Assembly (NCBI RefSeq): GCF_023517795.1
Contig: NZ_CP082928.1
Span: 3,472,001-3,536,000 of the forward strand
Direction of reading: 5' to 3'
Source: Pseudomonas fulva
GTDB taxonomy: Bacteria > Pseudomonadota > Gammaproteobacteria > Pseudomonadales > Pseudomonadaceae
DNA: 64,000 nt
Made by a program: the position numbers and the translations under genes. The notes under the pieces were generated by a model. It did not search any database and had not been told where the DNA came from. It saw only the letters and a list, made by a program, of their open reading frames with translations. Below are positions 41,574 to 49,990 of this stretch, one piece after another. Each line of letters begins with the position of its first letter. Positions within the stretch are counted from its first letter, which is position 1.

Positions 41574-41804
41574 TCAGGCGCTTTCGGCTCTGGCCTCGGC
41601 CTTGCTGGACAGATCTTTTTCGATCTTCTCGATTTCTTTGTCGAAGGCCTGATCGAGCAGGCTGGCCTTCTTGCGCCAAGGCTTGCGTTCCGGATCCGGT
41701 TGGGCGGCATAGGTGATCACTTCACCGCCGTATACATCCTTGTAACGCTGCGCCTGGCGCTCGAGTTCGGCGCGCAGTTCGTCTTTCGTCACGATAGTAC
41801 CCAT
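41574..41804 (-). CDS. Small charged protein, unknown function
   Basis: A 76-residue soluble protein rich in Lys, Glu and Arg, mostly helical by composition. It begins TKDELRAELERQAQRYKDVY, has a short GGEVITYAAQPDPERKPW middle and an amphipathic C-terminus (LLDQAFDKEIEKIEKDL). It looks like a conserved Pseudomonas hypothetical, but I cannot name a family. It is convergent with the HerA-like gene and has a perfect inverted repeat (41832-41851) 28 bases upstream of its start. Confidence 0.65.
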   Translation of the reverse strand: MGTIVTKDELRAELERQAQRYKDVYGGEVITYAAQPDPERKPWRKKASLLDQAFDKEIEKIEKDLSSKAEARAESA

Positions 41805-41831
41805 GGTTTCTGATTGGGGATGGGCGACAAC

Positions 41832-41851
41832 GTAAGACCGGGCGGTCTTAC
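41832..41851. repeat. Perfect 8-bp inverted repeat
   Basis: GTAAGACC-GGGC-GGTCTTAC lies 28 bases upstream of the small charged protein gene and about 150 bases past the aldose-epimerase-like gene, both on the minus strand. There is no T-run, so an operator or an mRNA 5' stem is more likely than a terminator. The rest of 41805-42002 shows nothing I can support. Confidence 0.5.
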
Positions 41852-42002
41852 TGATACGGTCGCCACATCTTTTTGAAGCCTATGCCCCTTCTATGGTTCA
41901 GGTTATTCGCCAGTGCGGCTGAACAACGGGGCTAGGCGGGTGATTATCATCAACCCACGCGGAAAGTCCAGCGCTGCGGCCCGGCGCCGTGAATCGGTTG
42001 GC

Positions 42003-42872
42003 TCAGCTCAGCGGGCGGTAGTGCAGGCTGAGCGTCAGGCTGTGGCTTTGATTCGGGTGCAGCAGTACCAGGCCGGGCTTGCCGGGCAGATGGTGGGCAT
42101 TGACCGGATGGCTGACCGGTTCGAAACAGAAGAAGGGTTTGCCAGCGGGGCAGAACAGCAGGTAGATGCCCTGATCGCTACCGATCTCCAGGCTGTAGCC
42201 GGCGTCCGGCTGAAGGATCCGCGCCTGGCCGTTCCAGCCGATAAAGGCGTTGTCGGTGTGCAAGGGCGGCAACTGCTGTTCCTGGCTGAAATCCCAATGC
42301 GGCGGCAGCGCGCTCAGCTCGGTGGGCAGGCTGTTCGCGTCGCAGTGCCAGACTTGCTCGGCACGGGCCTGCAGGCGGGTATGGGGGGTACGCGGGAAAT
42401 AGGGATGCAGCCCCAAACCATGCCACATCGGCGCCTCGGCGCCATGGGTGACGCGCAGGTGGATGTGCAGGCGGCCTTCGTCCAGTTCGATGCGCTGCTC
42501 GGCGGTGTAGGCGAACGGCATCTGGCTGTCGAGGCGCAGCAGTGCCGAGCGATCGCTGTGCTCGATCACCTGCCAGGCTTGCTGCCAGGCGCTGCCGTGA
42601 ATCGGCAGGGGCGAGTTATCGGCATTGGCGGCCAGGGCCAGCCAGCCTTCGGGGTTGTCGAAACCGCCTTCGGTGATGCGGTTCGACCAGGGCGCCAGCG
42701 GGTAGCAGCCGAGCTGGCGCGGCGTACCGGCCTTGAGCGCCTGCTCGTCGGCGGGGCGCAACAGCGGCTGGCCGGTGGCGACCACCGTCCAGTTGGCGAT
42801 CGCCCCGCCAACGGCCGGTAGCAGGGTCAGCTGGGTAATACCGTCGTGCAGGTGTAGAGTGTCGGTCGACAT
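42003..42872 (-). CDS. Aldose 1-epimerase family protein
   Basis: A 289-residue galactose-mutarotase-fold protein. Family features: LGCYPLAPWSNRITEGGF (substrate-binding Asn-Arg, residues about 53-70), PLPIHGSAWQQAW with a catalytic histidine, HGLGLHPYFPR with a second histidine (about 150-160) and FFCFEPVSHPVNAHH with the catalytic glutamate near residue 245. It would equilibrate alpha and beta anomers of sugars or sugar phosphates. It is divergent from the FadR-type regulator, 114 bases away, so it may belong to the uronate regulon, supplying the anomer that the uronate dehydrogenase uses; that link is inference. Confidence 0.85.
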   Translation of the reverse strand: MSTDTLHLHDGITQLTLLPAVGGAIANWTVVATGQPLLRPADEQALKAGTPRQLGCYPLAPWSNRITEGGFDNPEGWLALAANADNSPLPIHGSAWQQAWQVIEHSDRSALLRLDSQMPFAYTAEQRIELDEGRLHIHLRVTHGAEAPMWHGLGLHPYFPRTPHTRLQARAEQVWHCDANSLPTELSALPPHWDFSQEQQLPPLHTDNAFIGWNGQARILQPDAGYSLEIGSDQGIYLLFCPAGKPFFCFEPVSHPVNAHHLPGKPGLVLLHPNQSHSLTLSLHYRPLS

Positions 42873-42924
42873 AGGGCAGTACCTGTGCAGTTATCGAGCC
42901 TTTAAGCGGAGATAAACGAAGAAC

Positions 42925-42940
42925 GTGTCATCATACAACT
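42925..42940 (-). promoter_or_regulatory. Predicted FadR-type operator (site A)
   Basis: Read on the minus strand, AGTTGTATGATGACAC matches the site before the second kdgD copy (AGTTGTACGATAACGT) at 12 of 16 positions. It lies 47 bases upstream of the GntR/FadR gene, in the spacer shared with the aldose epimerase gene, which suggests autoregulation and possible control of both genes. Confidence 0.55.
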
Positions 42941-42986
42941 CTCTGAGATATGATGCGCTTTGGCCATCCAGACGATAGCGATCTCT

Positions 42987-43742
42987 ATGGAAACTCAGAA
43001 CACGCAGCCACGCGCGCGCCGCAAGCACCGCAGCCTGGCACAGGAACTGGTCGCGGAGTTGTCCCAACGCATTCGCGACGGGGTGATCAAGCGTGGTGAC
43101 AAGTTGCCGACCGAGTCGGCGATCATGGAAGAGCAGGGTGTCAGCCGCACCGTGGTGCGTGAGGCGTTGTCGCGGCTGCAGGCGTCCGGCCTGGTGGAAA
43201 CCCGCCACGGCATCGGCACCTTCGTGCTGGATACGCCCAACCCCGGCGGTTTCCGCATCGACCCGGCGACCATCGTCACCCTGCGTGAAGTACTGGCCGT
43301 GCTCGAGCTGCGTATCAGCCTGGAAGTGGAGTCCGCCGGCCTGGCTGCCCAGCGCCGCACACCCGAGCAACTGGCCTCCATGCGCCAAGCGCTGGATGCG
43401 CTGAACGAGGGCGCCGCCCACGAAAGCGATGCGGTGTCGTCGGATTTCCAGTTTCACCTGCAGATCGCCCATGCCACGGGCAACCGCTACTTCACCGATA
43501 TCATGAGCCACCTGGGCACCAGCATCATCCCGCGTACCCGGCTCAATTCGGCGCGTATCGCCCATGACGACCATGCCCACTACATGGCGCGCCTGGAGCG
43601 CGAGCACGAGCAGATCTTCGAGGCCATCGCCCGCCAGGATTCCGATGCGGCGCGTGCCGCCATGCGCCTGCACCTGACCAACAGCCGCGAGCGGCTGCGG
43701 CAGGCCCACGAGTCCGCCGAGGTGGCGGCCAAGCAGGCCTGA
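42987..43742 (+). CDS. GntR/FadR-family regulator of the uronate cluster
   Basis: A 251-residue transcription factor. The N-terminal winged helix (residues about 18-85) has RIRDGVIKRGDKLPTESAIM and the recognition helix GVSRTVVREALSRLQASGLV. An FCD (FadR C-terminal) ligand domain of about 150 residues follows, with conserved acidic and histidine residues (VSSDFQFHLQIAHATGNRYF) that hold a metal in many members. The start at 42987 (METQNTQPRARRKHRS) is preferred over the earlier in-frame candidate. Operator-like sites before it, before both kdgD genes and before udh suggest it represses the hexuronate genes. The effector is unknown, probably a pathway intermediate. Confidence 0.87.
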   Translation: METQNTQPRARRKHRSLAQELVAELSQRIRDGVIKRGDKLPTESAIMEEQGVSRTVVREALSRLQASGLVETRHGIGTFVLDTPNPGGFRIDPATIVTLREVLAVLELRISLEVESAGLAAQRRTPEQLASMRQALDALNEGAAHESDAVSSDFQFHLQIAHATGNRYFTDIMSHLGTSIIPRTRLNSARIAHDDHAHYMARLEREHEQIFEAIARQDSDAARAAMRLHLTNSRERLRQAHESAEVAAKQA

Positions 43743-43758
43743 GTCCGGTGAGACCCTA

Positions 43759-43811
43759 GAGGGCCTGGGTGCCGAATCTACGTTGCTAGATGAGCACCCA
43801 GGCCCTTTTTC
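43759..43811 (+). terminator. Rho-independent terminator after the FadR-type gene
   Basis: GGGCCTGGGTGC (43761-43772) pairs with GCACCCAGGCCC (43794-43805) across a 21-base loop, followed by TTTTT. It starts 18 bases past the regulator's stop codon. Confidence 0.88.
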
Positions 43812-43852
43812 ATGGCTGCAGGAGCGACGCGTGGCCCGTGCTGACACGCTGC

Positions 43853-44764
43853 TCAGGCGTCCTTGCGGTAGGTCAGCAACACGATACCCGCCAGCACGAT
43901 CGCGCCGCCGATCATCTGCATGCCACTCAATACCTGATCCAGCAGCAGCCAGCCGAACAACAGCGTGGCGATGGGCTCCATGTTCATCACCGGGGCATTC
44001 TTGGCCATGTTCAGGCGCGGCACGGTCACGAACAGCATGCAGAAGGCGATGCCATAGAGCAGCACCAGGGCGCCCAGGGCGGTCCAGCCGGTGCTGTTGG
44101 CCGGCAGGTTCATACCGCCGGGGATCAGGTCGGCGCTACCGGCCAGGGCCATGCTGCTGAACACGATCATCAGGGTCAGCATGCTGCGCACCGAGCCGCG
44201 CAGGCTGGATAGCTTGTGGTCGGTGATCCACAGCGCGCAGGCGAACACGCAGGCGGCCAGGAACGAGGCGCTGACGCCGACGATCCATTCGGGGCCGACC
44301 CGTTCGCTGGCGCCCAGGCGTGCCGGCAGATCCAGGGCGAAGACCAGGCCGAGCAGGATCAGGCCCATCAGCATCACCGTACGTCGCGTCGGTGCCGAGC
44401 CACCCAGCGCCCAGGTGAGCAGGGCGAGCAGGATCGGGAAGGTATTGCCGATCAGCAACGCCAGCGCCACGGGAATGCGTGCCACGGCCGAGTACAGGCA
44501 GATGCTCTGGGTGGCGATCAGCAGACCCAGCAGCAATTGCCAGCGCCAGGCTCCGGGCGGCATCTGCAGGGCCTGGCGTTGCCACAGCACGATGCCGAGC
44601 AGCACCAGCATGGTCACGCCGGAGCGGCAGAGGATGGCCAGCAGCAGGCCCGTCTCGTTGTCGAAGGCGATACGCGCGGCAATGTGGTTGCCGGCAAAGG
44701 AGCAGGCCAGCAACGCCAGGATCATGACGGCGATGTGGCGGGGAAACAGGGCAGGGGACGTCAT
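43853..44764 (-). CDS. DMT superfamily (EamA) transporter
   Basis: A 303-residue inner-membrane protein with ten hydrophobic segments arranged as two EamA repeats: AVMILALLACSFAGNHIAAR to LGLVFALDLPAR, and WIVGVSASFLAACVFACALW to IVLAGIVLLTY. The second repeat ends in MEPIATLLFGWLLLDQVLSG, the EamA hallmark. Such carriers export metabolites; the substrate is unknown. It sits between the FadR-type gene and the TRAP operon but is separated from the latter by a terminator, so it is a separate transcript. The start at 44764 (MTSPALFPRH) is preferred over the upstream one. Confidence 0.85.
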   Translation of the reverse strand: MTSPALFPRHIAVMILALLACSFAGNHIAARIAFDNETGLLLAILCRSGVTMLVLLGIVLWQRQALQMPPGAWRWQLLLGLLIATQSICLYSAVARIPVALALLIGNTFPILLALLTWALGGSAPTRRTVMLMGLILLGLVFALDLPARLGASERVGPEWIVGVSASFLAACVFACALWITDHKLSSLRGSVRSMLTLMIVFSSMALAGSADLIPGGMNLPANSTGWTALGALVLLYGIAFCMLFVTVPRLNMAKNAPVMNMEPIATLLFGWLLLDQVLSGMQMIGGAIVLAGIVLLTYRKDA

Positions 44765-44830
44765 AAGGTAATTTCCATATCGAGTTGAACCTCGAGCGCC
44801 TGACGGTTCGAGCACCGTTCTGGTTGCGCT

Positions 44831-44868
44831 AAAAAAACGGCGGGTCATGCCAAGGCATGACCCGCCGC
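44831..44868 (-). terminator. Rho-independent terminator of the udh-TRAP operon
   Basis: CGGCGGGTCATGCC-AA-GGCATGACCCGCCG is a perfect 14-base-pair stem at 44838-44867, followed on the minus strand by seven T. It lies 14 bases past the dctM stop codon. Confidence 0.93.
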
Positions 44869-44881
44869 GGGTGGAGCGGTA

Positions 44882-46162
44882 TCAGAGTACGACGCTAGGC
44901 AGCCACAGCGAGATGGCCGGGACGTAGGTCACGGCCATCAGGACCATGAACAGGGCTGCGTAGAATGGCAGCAGCGCCTTCACGGTGTTTTCGATGGTTA
45001 CCTTGCCGATGGCGGCACCGACGAACAGCACCGCGCCTACCGGCGGGGTGATCAGGCCGATGCCCAGGTTGACCAACATGATCATGCCGAAGTGTACCGG
45101 GTCGACACCGAAGGAGGTCACCACCGGCAGCAGGATCGGGGTCAGGATCAGGATCAGCGGCGCCATGTCCATCAGAGTGCCCAGAGCCAGCAGCATGATG
45201 TTCACGCACATCAGGATCACGTAGCGGTTATCCGACAGGGTCAGGAATGCCGTGGTGATCTTGGTGGGGATCTGCATCAGGGTCATGATGTAGCCGAACG
45301 CGGCGGCGAAGGAGATGAGGATCATCACGATCGACAGCGTGCGTACGGTACGGTGCAGCATCTTCGGCAGTTCACGCCACTTGTAGTCGCGATAGATGAA
45401 CATGGTCACGAAGAACGCCCAGATCACCGCCACGGCCGCCGACTCGGTGGCGGTGAACACGCCGGAGAGGATGCCGCCGAGGATGATGACCATGGTCATC
45501 ATGCCCCACAGGGCTTCGACGCAGATCTTGATGGCCTGACGCAGCGGGATCACTTCGCCTTTCGGGTAGTTGCGCTTCTTGGCGAACCACAGGCACAAGG
45601 CGGCCATGGTGGCGCTCATCAGCAGGCCCGGGCCGATACCGGCCATGAACAGCGCGGCGATGGACACCGTGCCGCCAGCGGCCAGGGAGTAGATCACCGA
45701 ATTGTGGCTGGGCGGGGTGAGCAGCGCCTGCACGGAACCGGAAACGGTCACGGCGGTGGCGAACTCACGGGGGTAGCCCTTCTTCTCCATTTCCGGGATC
45801 AGCACCGAGCCCACCGAGGCGGTATCGGCCAGGGAAGAACCGGAGATGGCGCCAAAGAAGGTCGATGCGGTGATGTTGACCAGCGACAGGCCGCCGCGCA
45901 CGAAACCGACCAGTACGCCGGCGAAGGCCACCAGGCGACGTGCCATGCCCCCTTCGGCCATGATCGCACCGGCCAGCACGAAGAACGGAATGGCCAGCAG
46001 GGAGAACTTGTTCACCCCACCGGCGATCTGGATCATGATCGCTTGCAGCGGGATGTCGATGTACCAGGCGCCGATCAGGGCGGACATGCCGAGCGCATAG
46101 GCGACCGGCACGCGCAAAAGGATCAGGGCAAGGAAACTGCCTACGAGAATGGCGGCGTCCAT
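44882..46162 (-). CDS. dctM: TRAP transporter large permease subunit (DctM)
   Basis: A 426-residue membrane protein with about 12 helices that forms the sodium-coupled channel of a TRAP carrier. The family start IDAAILVGSFLALILLRVPVAYALG-like region is visible (residues 3-25). SGSSLADTASVGSVLIPEME (about 110-130) and VNLGIGLITPPVGAVLFVGA (about 360-380) are hallmark motifs. Its ATG overlaps the dctQ stop codon (TAATG). It is the last gene of the operon udh-lactonase-dctP-dctQ-dctM, which suggests the cargo is a uronate or aldarate. Confidence 0.94.
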   Translation of the reverse strand: MDAAILVGSFLALILLRVPVAYALGMSALIGAWYIDIPLQAIMIQIAGGVNKFSLLAIPFFVLAGAIMAEGGMARRLVAFAGVLVGFVRGGLSLVNITASTFFGAISGSSLADTASVGSVLIPEMEKKGYPREFATAVTVSGSVQALLTPPSHNSVIYSLAAGGTVSIAALFMAGIGPGLLMSATMAALCLWFAKKRNYPKGEVIPLRQAIKICVEALWGMMTMVIILGGILSGVFTATESAAVAVIWAFFVTMFIYRDYKWRELPKMLHRTVRTLSIVMILISFAAAFGYIMTLMQIPTKITTAFLTLSDNRYVILMCVNIMLLALGTLMDMAPLILILTPILLPVVTSFGVDPVHFGMIMLVNLGIGLITPPVGAVLFVGAAIGKVTIENTVKALLPFYAALFMVLMAVTYVPAISLWLPSVVL

Positions 46163-46689
46163 TACACGGCCTCCTTGGCTTCTTCAGCGGCTTCGAAGTT
46201 GACGACGCGGCGTTTGTGCTGGTCGCCGTAGAGCAGTTGCTCGATCACGAACAGCAGGGTGATGAAACCGCCCACGGGAATCGGCATGTAGCTGATGCCG
46301 ACGCGCACCGAGGGCAGGGTGCTGAGGAACTGGTTCCAGGTGGCCACGCACAGCTTGTAGCCCCAGATCAGCATGAACAGTGCGATGGCCCCCATGGCCA
46401 GGCGCACGAAAAGAGTGATCAGCGGCTGCGCGACGGTCGGCAGGCGATCGGTCAGTGAGGTCACGGCCATGTGAGCCCCGGCACGGTAGCTGGCGGCAGC
46501 ACCGATAAAGGTGAACACCACCATCAGCATCACGGAGATGGGCTCGGGCCAGCCCAAGCCTTGCCCCAGCGCGTAACGGCTGAAGACGCCCCAGGGGATG
46601 ATCGTGGCCATGATCACGATCGCCAGGCTGGTGACGATGATGCAGGCACGATAAATGGCGTCATTGACGCCTAGAACCAGATTTTTCAT
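46162..46689 (-). CDS. dctQ: TRAP transporter small permease subunit (DctQ)
   Basis: A 175-residue protein with four membrane helices (CIIVTSLAIVIMATIIPWGV, SVMLMVVFTFIGAAASY, FVRLAMGAIALFMLIWGYKL, GISYMPIPVGGFITLLFVIE) and the family RAGAHMAVTSLTDRLP loop. It pairs with DctM to form the membrane part of the TRAP carrier. The 110-base gap to dctP contains no terminator, and the stop codon overlaps the dctM start. Confidence 0.92.
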   Translation of the reverse strand: MKNLVLGVNDAIYRACIIVTSLAIVIMATIIPWGVFSRYALGQGLGWPEPISVMLMVVFTFIGAAASYRAGAHMAVTSLTDRLPTVAQPLITLFVRLAMGAIALFMLIWGYKLCVATWNQFLSTLPSVRVGISYMPIPVGGFITLLFVIEQLLYGDQHKRRVVNFEAAEEAKEAV

Positions 46690-46799
46690 GTGACTTCACC
46701 GGAAGGTGTGGAGCCGGCAGGACGCCGGCTCCGTACGCTTGCGCGAGATTTTTATCAGATCATTGAAAAGCGGCAACGCAGCTAGCTTTTCAAGACCTG

Positions 46800-47774
46800 T
46801 TACTTGACGGCTTCGATGCGCTTGATCAGGTCGGCGTACTGAGCGCCGTACTTCTCACGTACCGGAGCGGTCGCGTCGTAGAACGGCTTGGTGTCGATTT
46901 CGATGAACTCGACGCCTTCGGCCTTGAGCTTCTCGTTGGAGGCGTTTTCCTTGGCGACCCACAGATCACGCTCTTCCAGCTGGGCTTCCTTGGCCAGTTT
47001 CTTGACCAGGGTCTGCTGCTCCGGGGTGAGCTTCTCCCAGGTGGTCTTGGACATCAGCAGCGGCTCGGGCAGGATCAGGTGGTGGGTCTGGGTGTAGTAC
47101 TTGGCCACGCGGAAGTGGTTGTGCTCGAGCAGGGTCGGCGAGTTGTTCTCGGCGCCGTCGATCACGCCGCTCTGCAGGGCGCTGAAGATTTCACCGGTGT
47201 CCATGGCGATGCCGTTGCCGCCCATGGCGTTGAGGGTGTCGATGAACAGCGGGTTGCCGATCACGCGGATCTTCATGCCCTTGAGGTCTTCGATCTTGCG
47301 CACCGGCTTCTTGGTATAGAGGCTGCGGCTGCCGGCTTCCATCCACGCCAGGCCGACCATGTTGAAGTCGGAGTTGGTGATGGAATCGAGAATTTCCTGG
47401 CCGATTTCACCGTCCACCACCTTGCGCATGTGGTCGATGTCGCGGAACACGAATGGCATGTTGAAGACGTTGGTGGCCGGCACCACCGAACCGACCGAGC
47501 CGAGGCTGACGCGGGTCAGCTGCACGGCGCCGATCTGGGTCTGTTCGATCACTTCCTTCTCGGAGCCCAGTACGCCACCGGCGAACATGCGCGATTTGAT
47601 CTCGCCGTTGGTGGCGGTATCGAGTTTCTTGCCGAGGTTTTCCATGGCCACCACGGTCGGGTAACCGGCTGGGTGGATTTCAGCGATCTTCAGGGTGATG
47701 TCCGCCTGTGCCAGGCTGGACAGGCCGAGTGCCAGCGGGAGTGCGGCGATGAGCAACTTGCGCTTGAAGTTCAT
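46800..47774 (-). CDS. dctP: TRAP transporter solute-binding protein (DctP)
   Basis: A 324-residue periplasmic binding protein with a signal peptide (KRKLLIAALPLALGLSSLAQA, cleavage before DITLKIAEI). Family marks: LKGMKIRVIGNPLFIDTLNA (residues about 168-187), whose arginine binds the ligand carboxylate, and the SALQSGVIDGAENN segment near 205. The operon also encodes uronate dehydrogenase and a lactonase, so glucuronate or galacturonate is the likely cargo (inference). The start at 47774 has GGAG about seven bases upstream, overlapped by an Hfq/Crc motif. Confidence 0.93.
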   Translation of the reverse strand: MNFKRKLLIAALPLALGLSSLAQADITLKIAEIHPAGYPTVVAMENLGKKLDTATNGEIKSRMFAGGVLGSEKEVIEQTQIGAVQLTRVSLGSVGSVVPATNVFNMPFVFRDIDHMRKVVDGEIGQEILDSITNSDFNMVGLAWMEAGSRSLYTKKPVRKIEDLKGMKIRVIGNPLFIDTLNAMGGNGIAMDTGEIFSALQSGVIDGAENNSPTLLEHNHFRVAKYYTQTHHLILPEPLLMSKTTWEKLTPEQQTLVKKLAKEAQLEERDLWVAKENASNEKLKAEGVEFIEIDTKPFYDATAPVREKYGAQYADLIKRIEAVK

Positions 47775-47784
47775 GTGAAGCTCC

Positions 47785-47800
47785 GTTTTGTTGTTGTTGG
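47785..47800 (-). promoter_or_regulatory. Hfq/Crc catabolite-activity motif before dctP
   Basis: On the minus strand CCAACAACAACAAAACGGAG has three AAnAAnAA-type repeats abutting the GGAG of dctP. It is the strongest such motif in the window outside crcZ. Repression of dctP translation by Hfq/Crc is inferred. Confidence 0.6.
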
Positions 47801-47856
47801 TTTGCAGCAGTGTGTAGCGTCTGGCGTCCCGCGAATCGCCGGGACCAGGGTTGGTA

Positions 47857-48750
47857 TCAGTGTCCGAACGGGGTTTCTGCAAGGCCACTGACGCCCGGTC
47901 GCAGCGCGAATATACCGCCGGCCAGTGGTTGATCGTCCAGGTTGCCGCCCGGGCGAATCGAGGTGACGAACAGGGTGTCCAGATCGGGGCCGCCGAAGGC
48001 GCACATGGTCGGCTTTTTCACCGGCACCTCCAGCGAGCGATCGAGGCGCCCGGCCGGGGTGAAGCGGTGAATCAGGCCGGCATCGTTGCCGCAGATCCAG
48101 TAGCAGCCGTCGGCGTCCACCGCGGCGCCATCGGGGCGGCCTGGGTAGTCGTTCATGTCGACGAACAGGCGGCGGTTGTGCGGGGTGCCGCTGTCGATGT
48201 CGTAGTCGAAGGCCCAGATGGCCTGTACCGAGGGATGCGAGTCGGAGAGGTACATGACGCGGCCGTCCGGGCTGAAGCCCAGGCCGTTGGGCACAATCAG
48301 CTCGTCCAGCAGCACCGGCAGGCTGGCCTGGCCGGCGCCGTCATAACGATACAGCGCACCGACATTGGCTCCGGCGGCCATGTCCATCAGCATGCTGCCG
48401 GTCCAGAAGCGTCCCTGGCGGTCGCAGCGGCCGTCGTTGAAGCGCATTTGTTCGCGGGCGTGGGCGACCTCGACCAGGCGCTCGCCGCTCAGGCGGCCAT
48501 CGTTGCCCGTGGTCAGTTGGAAAATGCCGCTCTGCATGCCGGCGACCCAGCTGCCATCGGCGCGCTGGGCGATGCAGGCGAGCATTTCGTCGGCTTCCCA
48601 GCTCTGCGTGCTGGCATTCGCCAGGTTCCAGCGATACAGGCGCTTGTTGGGGATGTCGGCCCAGTACAGGGCCTGATCCCGCGGGCTCCACACCGGGCTT
48701 TCGCCCACGGCGTTGCGGGCATCGAGAATCAGTTCGGCTTGCGTGGGCAT
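47857..48750 (-). CDS. SMP-30/gluconolactonase family lactonase
   Basis: A 297-residue six-bladed beta-propeller. Metal ligands are visible: glutamate in GESPVWSPRDQALYWADI (residue about 17), asparagine in MRFNDGRCDRQGRFWTGSM, asparagine in VPNGLGFSPDGRVMYLSDS and the aspartate of DSHPS. In this operon it probably opens the aldarolactone made by uronate dehydrogenase, giving galactarate or glucarate. The start at 48750 follows AAGAGG; the earlier ATG at 48846 would overlap udh and lacks a Shine-Dalgarno. Confidence 0.9.
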   Translation of the reverse strand: MPTQAELILDARNAVGESPVWSPRDQALYWADIPNKRLYRWNLANASTQSWEADEMLACIAQRADGSWVAGMQSGIFQLTTGNDGRLSGERLVEVAHAREQMRFNDGRCDRQGRFWTGSMLMDMAAGANVGALYRYDGAGQASLPVLLDELIVPNGLGFSPDGRVMYLSDSHPSVQAIWAFDYDIDSGTPHNRRLFVDMNDYPGRPDGAAVDADGCYWICGNDAGLIHRFTPAGRLDRSLEVPVKKPTMCAFGGPDLDTLFVTSIRPGGNLDDQPLAGGIFALRPGVSGLAETPFGH

Positions 48751-48756
48751 GTCCGA

Positions 48757-48773
48757 CCTCTTGTTATTGTTAT
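48757..48773 (-). promoter_or_regulatory. Hfq/Crc catabolite-activity motif before the lactonase gene
   Basis: On the minus strand ATAACAATAACAAGAGG joins an AAnAAnAA pattern to the AGAGG ribosome-binding site of the SMP-30 gene. The layout matches translation-repressed Hfq/Crc targets. Confidence 0.58.
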
Positions 48774-48790
48774 CGAGGGGAAGGGCGGCT

Positions 48791-49618
48791 TCAGTCGTCG
48801 CCGAACGGGCCGGCGGCGGTGAAGGCGCCGCCGTGATAGAGCGCATTGGGGTCGTCTGCCGGCACCGGCGGTTGGGCCTCGACCTTGTCGCGGAAGACTT
48901 CCGAACTGTCCTTGGGCTGGAAGCCCAGGTGGGCGGCCTTGCTGTTGTCCCACCAGACGGTCTTGTTGGCCGAGGCGCCGTAGACCACGGTGTGGCCGAC
49001 GTCCGGCGTGGTGAGGCCGCGTTCGATCAGCTGGACCAGGTCGTCGTAGCTGAGCCAGGTGCTCATCATGCGGCGGTTCAGCGGTTCGGTGAACGAGGAG
49101 CCGATGCGGATGCTGACCGTCTCGATGCCGTAGCGATCGAAGTAGAAGCTGGCCATGTCCTCGCCGTAGGACTTCGACAGGCCGTAGTAACCATCCGGGC
49201 GGCGCGGAGCGTTGGCGTCGATGGTGTCGGTCTGTTTGTGGAAGCCGATGACATGGTTGGAGCTGGCGAAGATCACGCGTTTGACGCCATGGCGACGCGC
49301 GGCTTCGTAGATATGGAACACACCGCTGATGTTGGGGCCGAGGATTTCCTCGAACGGCCGCTCCACCGAGACGCCACCGAAGTGCAGGATGGCGTCGACC
49401 CCTTCAACCAGTTGGTGAACGGCCTGTTTGTCGGCCAGATCGCAGATCTGCACTTCGATGTGCGGGCCTTCGGCCGGCGCCATTTCGGCGATGTCGGAAA
49501 GACGCAGAATCTCGGTCAGTGGCTGCAGGCGCTCGCGCAGCACCTTGCCCAATCCGCCTGCCGCGCCAGTGAGCAGCAGGCGATGGAAGGGCGGTTGCGC
49601 ATTGGAAGTGGTAGTCAT
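48791..49618 (-). CDS. udh: NAD-dependent uronate dehydrogenase
   Basis: Oxidises D-glucuronate or D-galacturonate to the aldaric acid lactone with NAD, the first step of the oxidative hexuronate route. The 275-residue protein is an extended short-chain dehydrogenase with the nucleotide motif LLTGAAGGLGKVL (residues 15-27), the CDLAD acidic element, SSNHVIGFH and the catalytic YYGLSKSYGE (Tyr and Lys). It closely resembles characterised Pseudomonas uronate dehydrogenases in layout. It is the first gene of the lactonase-TRAP operon and is divergent from kdgD. Confidence 0.92.
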   Translation of the reverse strand: MTTTSNAQPPFHRLLLTGAAGGLGKVLRERLQPLTEILRLSDIAEMAPAEGPHIEVQICDLADKQAVHQLVEGVDAILHFGGVSVERPFEEILGPNISGVFHIYEAARRHGVKRVIFASSNHVIGFHKQTDTIDANAPRRPDGYYGLSKSYGEDMASFYFDRYGIETVSIRIGSSFTEPLNRRMMSTWLSYDDLVQLIERGLTTPDVGHTVVYGASANKTVWWDNSKAAHLGFQPKDSSEVFRDKVEAQPPVPADDPNALYHGGAFTAAGPFGDD

Positions 49619-49990
49619 GGCGGAAGCGGTCTCTGGTTTGTTTTTATGGAGAGCTTGTTATCGGTTGTCGTATGACGTGAGAGGATTATCAACAGCCTCC
49701 GATTGTGCTGTCAACGCGACGCCGTAAAAAACCTCGGCAATCCATCTGGTATGCCAGAAACCGCCGGGGTGGTGCGTTTGCGCATGGTTTTGCGCAATCT
49801 CGACAGCCAGGAAATGACTGGTTGGTCACGGGCATTTATCGATAGTCAGCGGTGCTTCGAGCAACGACTTTTGCAAACCCTTAGCGTATAAAAGGTCGCA
49901 GGGGGGATGGTTTTAGTTATTGTCGTACGATAACGTATCTCTACAGCCAGCGGCTGCCCTCTTTCCACATGCGCTACAGGTGTTCGAAGA
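49619..49990. promoter_or_regulatory. Divergent udh/kdgD control region with predicted FadR-type operators
   Basis: A 372-base gene-free region. Site D (49666-49680, TGTCGTATGACGTGA) lies 48 bases upstream of udh. Site C (49916-49936, GTTATTGTCGTACGATAACGT) lies 55 bases upstream of kdgD and contains the near-palindrome TTGTCGTACGATAA. A further imperfect palindrome TCTGGTATGCCAGA (49745-49758) resembles half-sites of GntR/FadR proteins such as TGGTATACCA. Promoter hexamers are not clear. The regulator is inferred to be the FadR-type protein at 42987. Confidence 0.6.
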
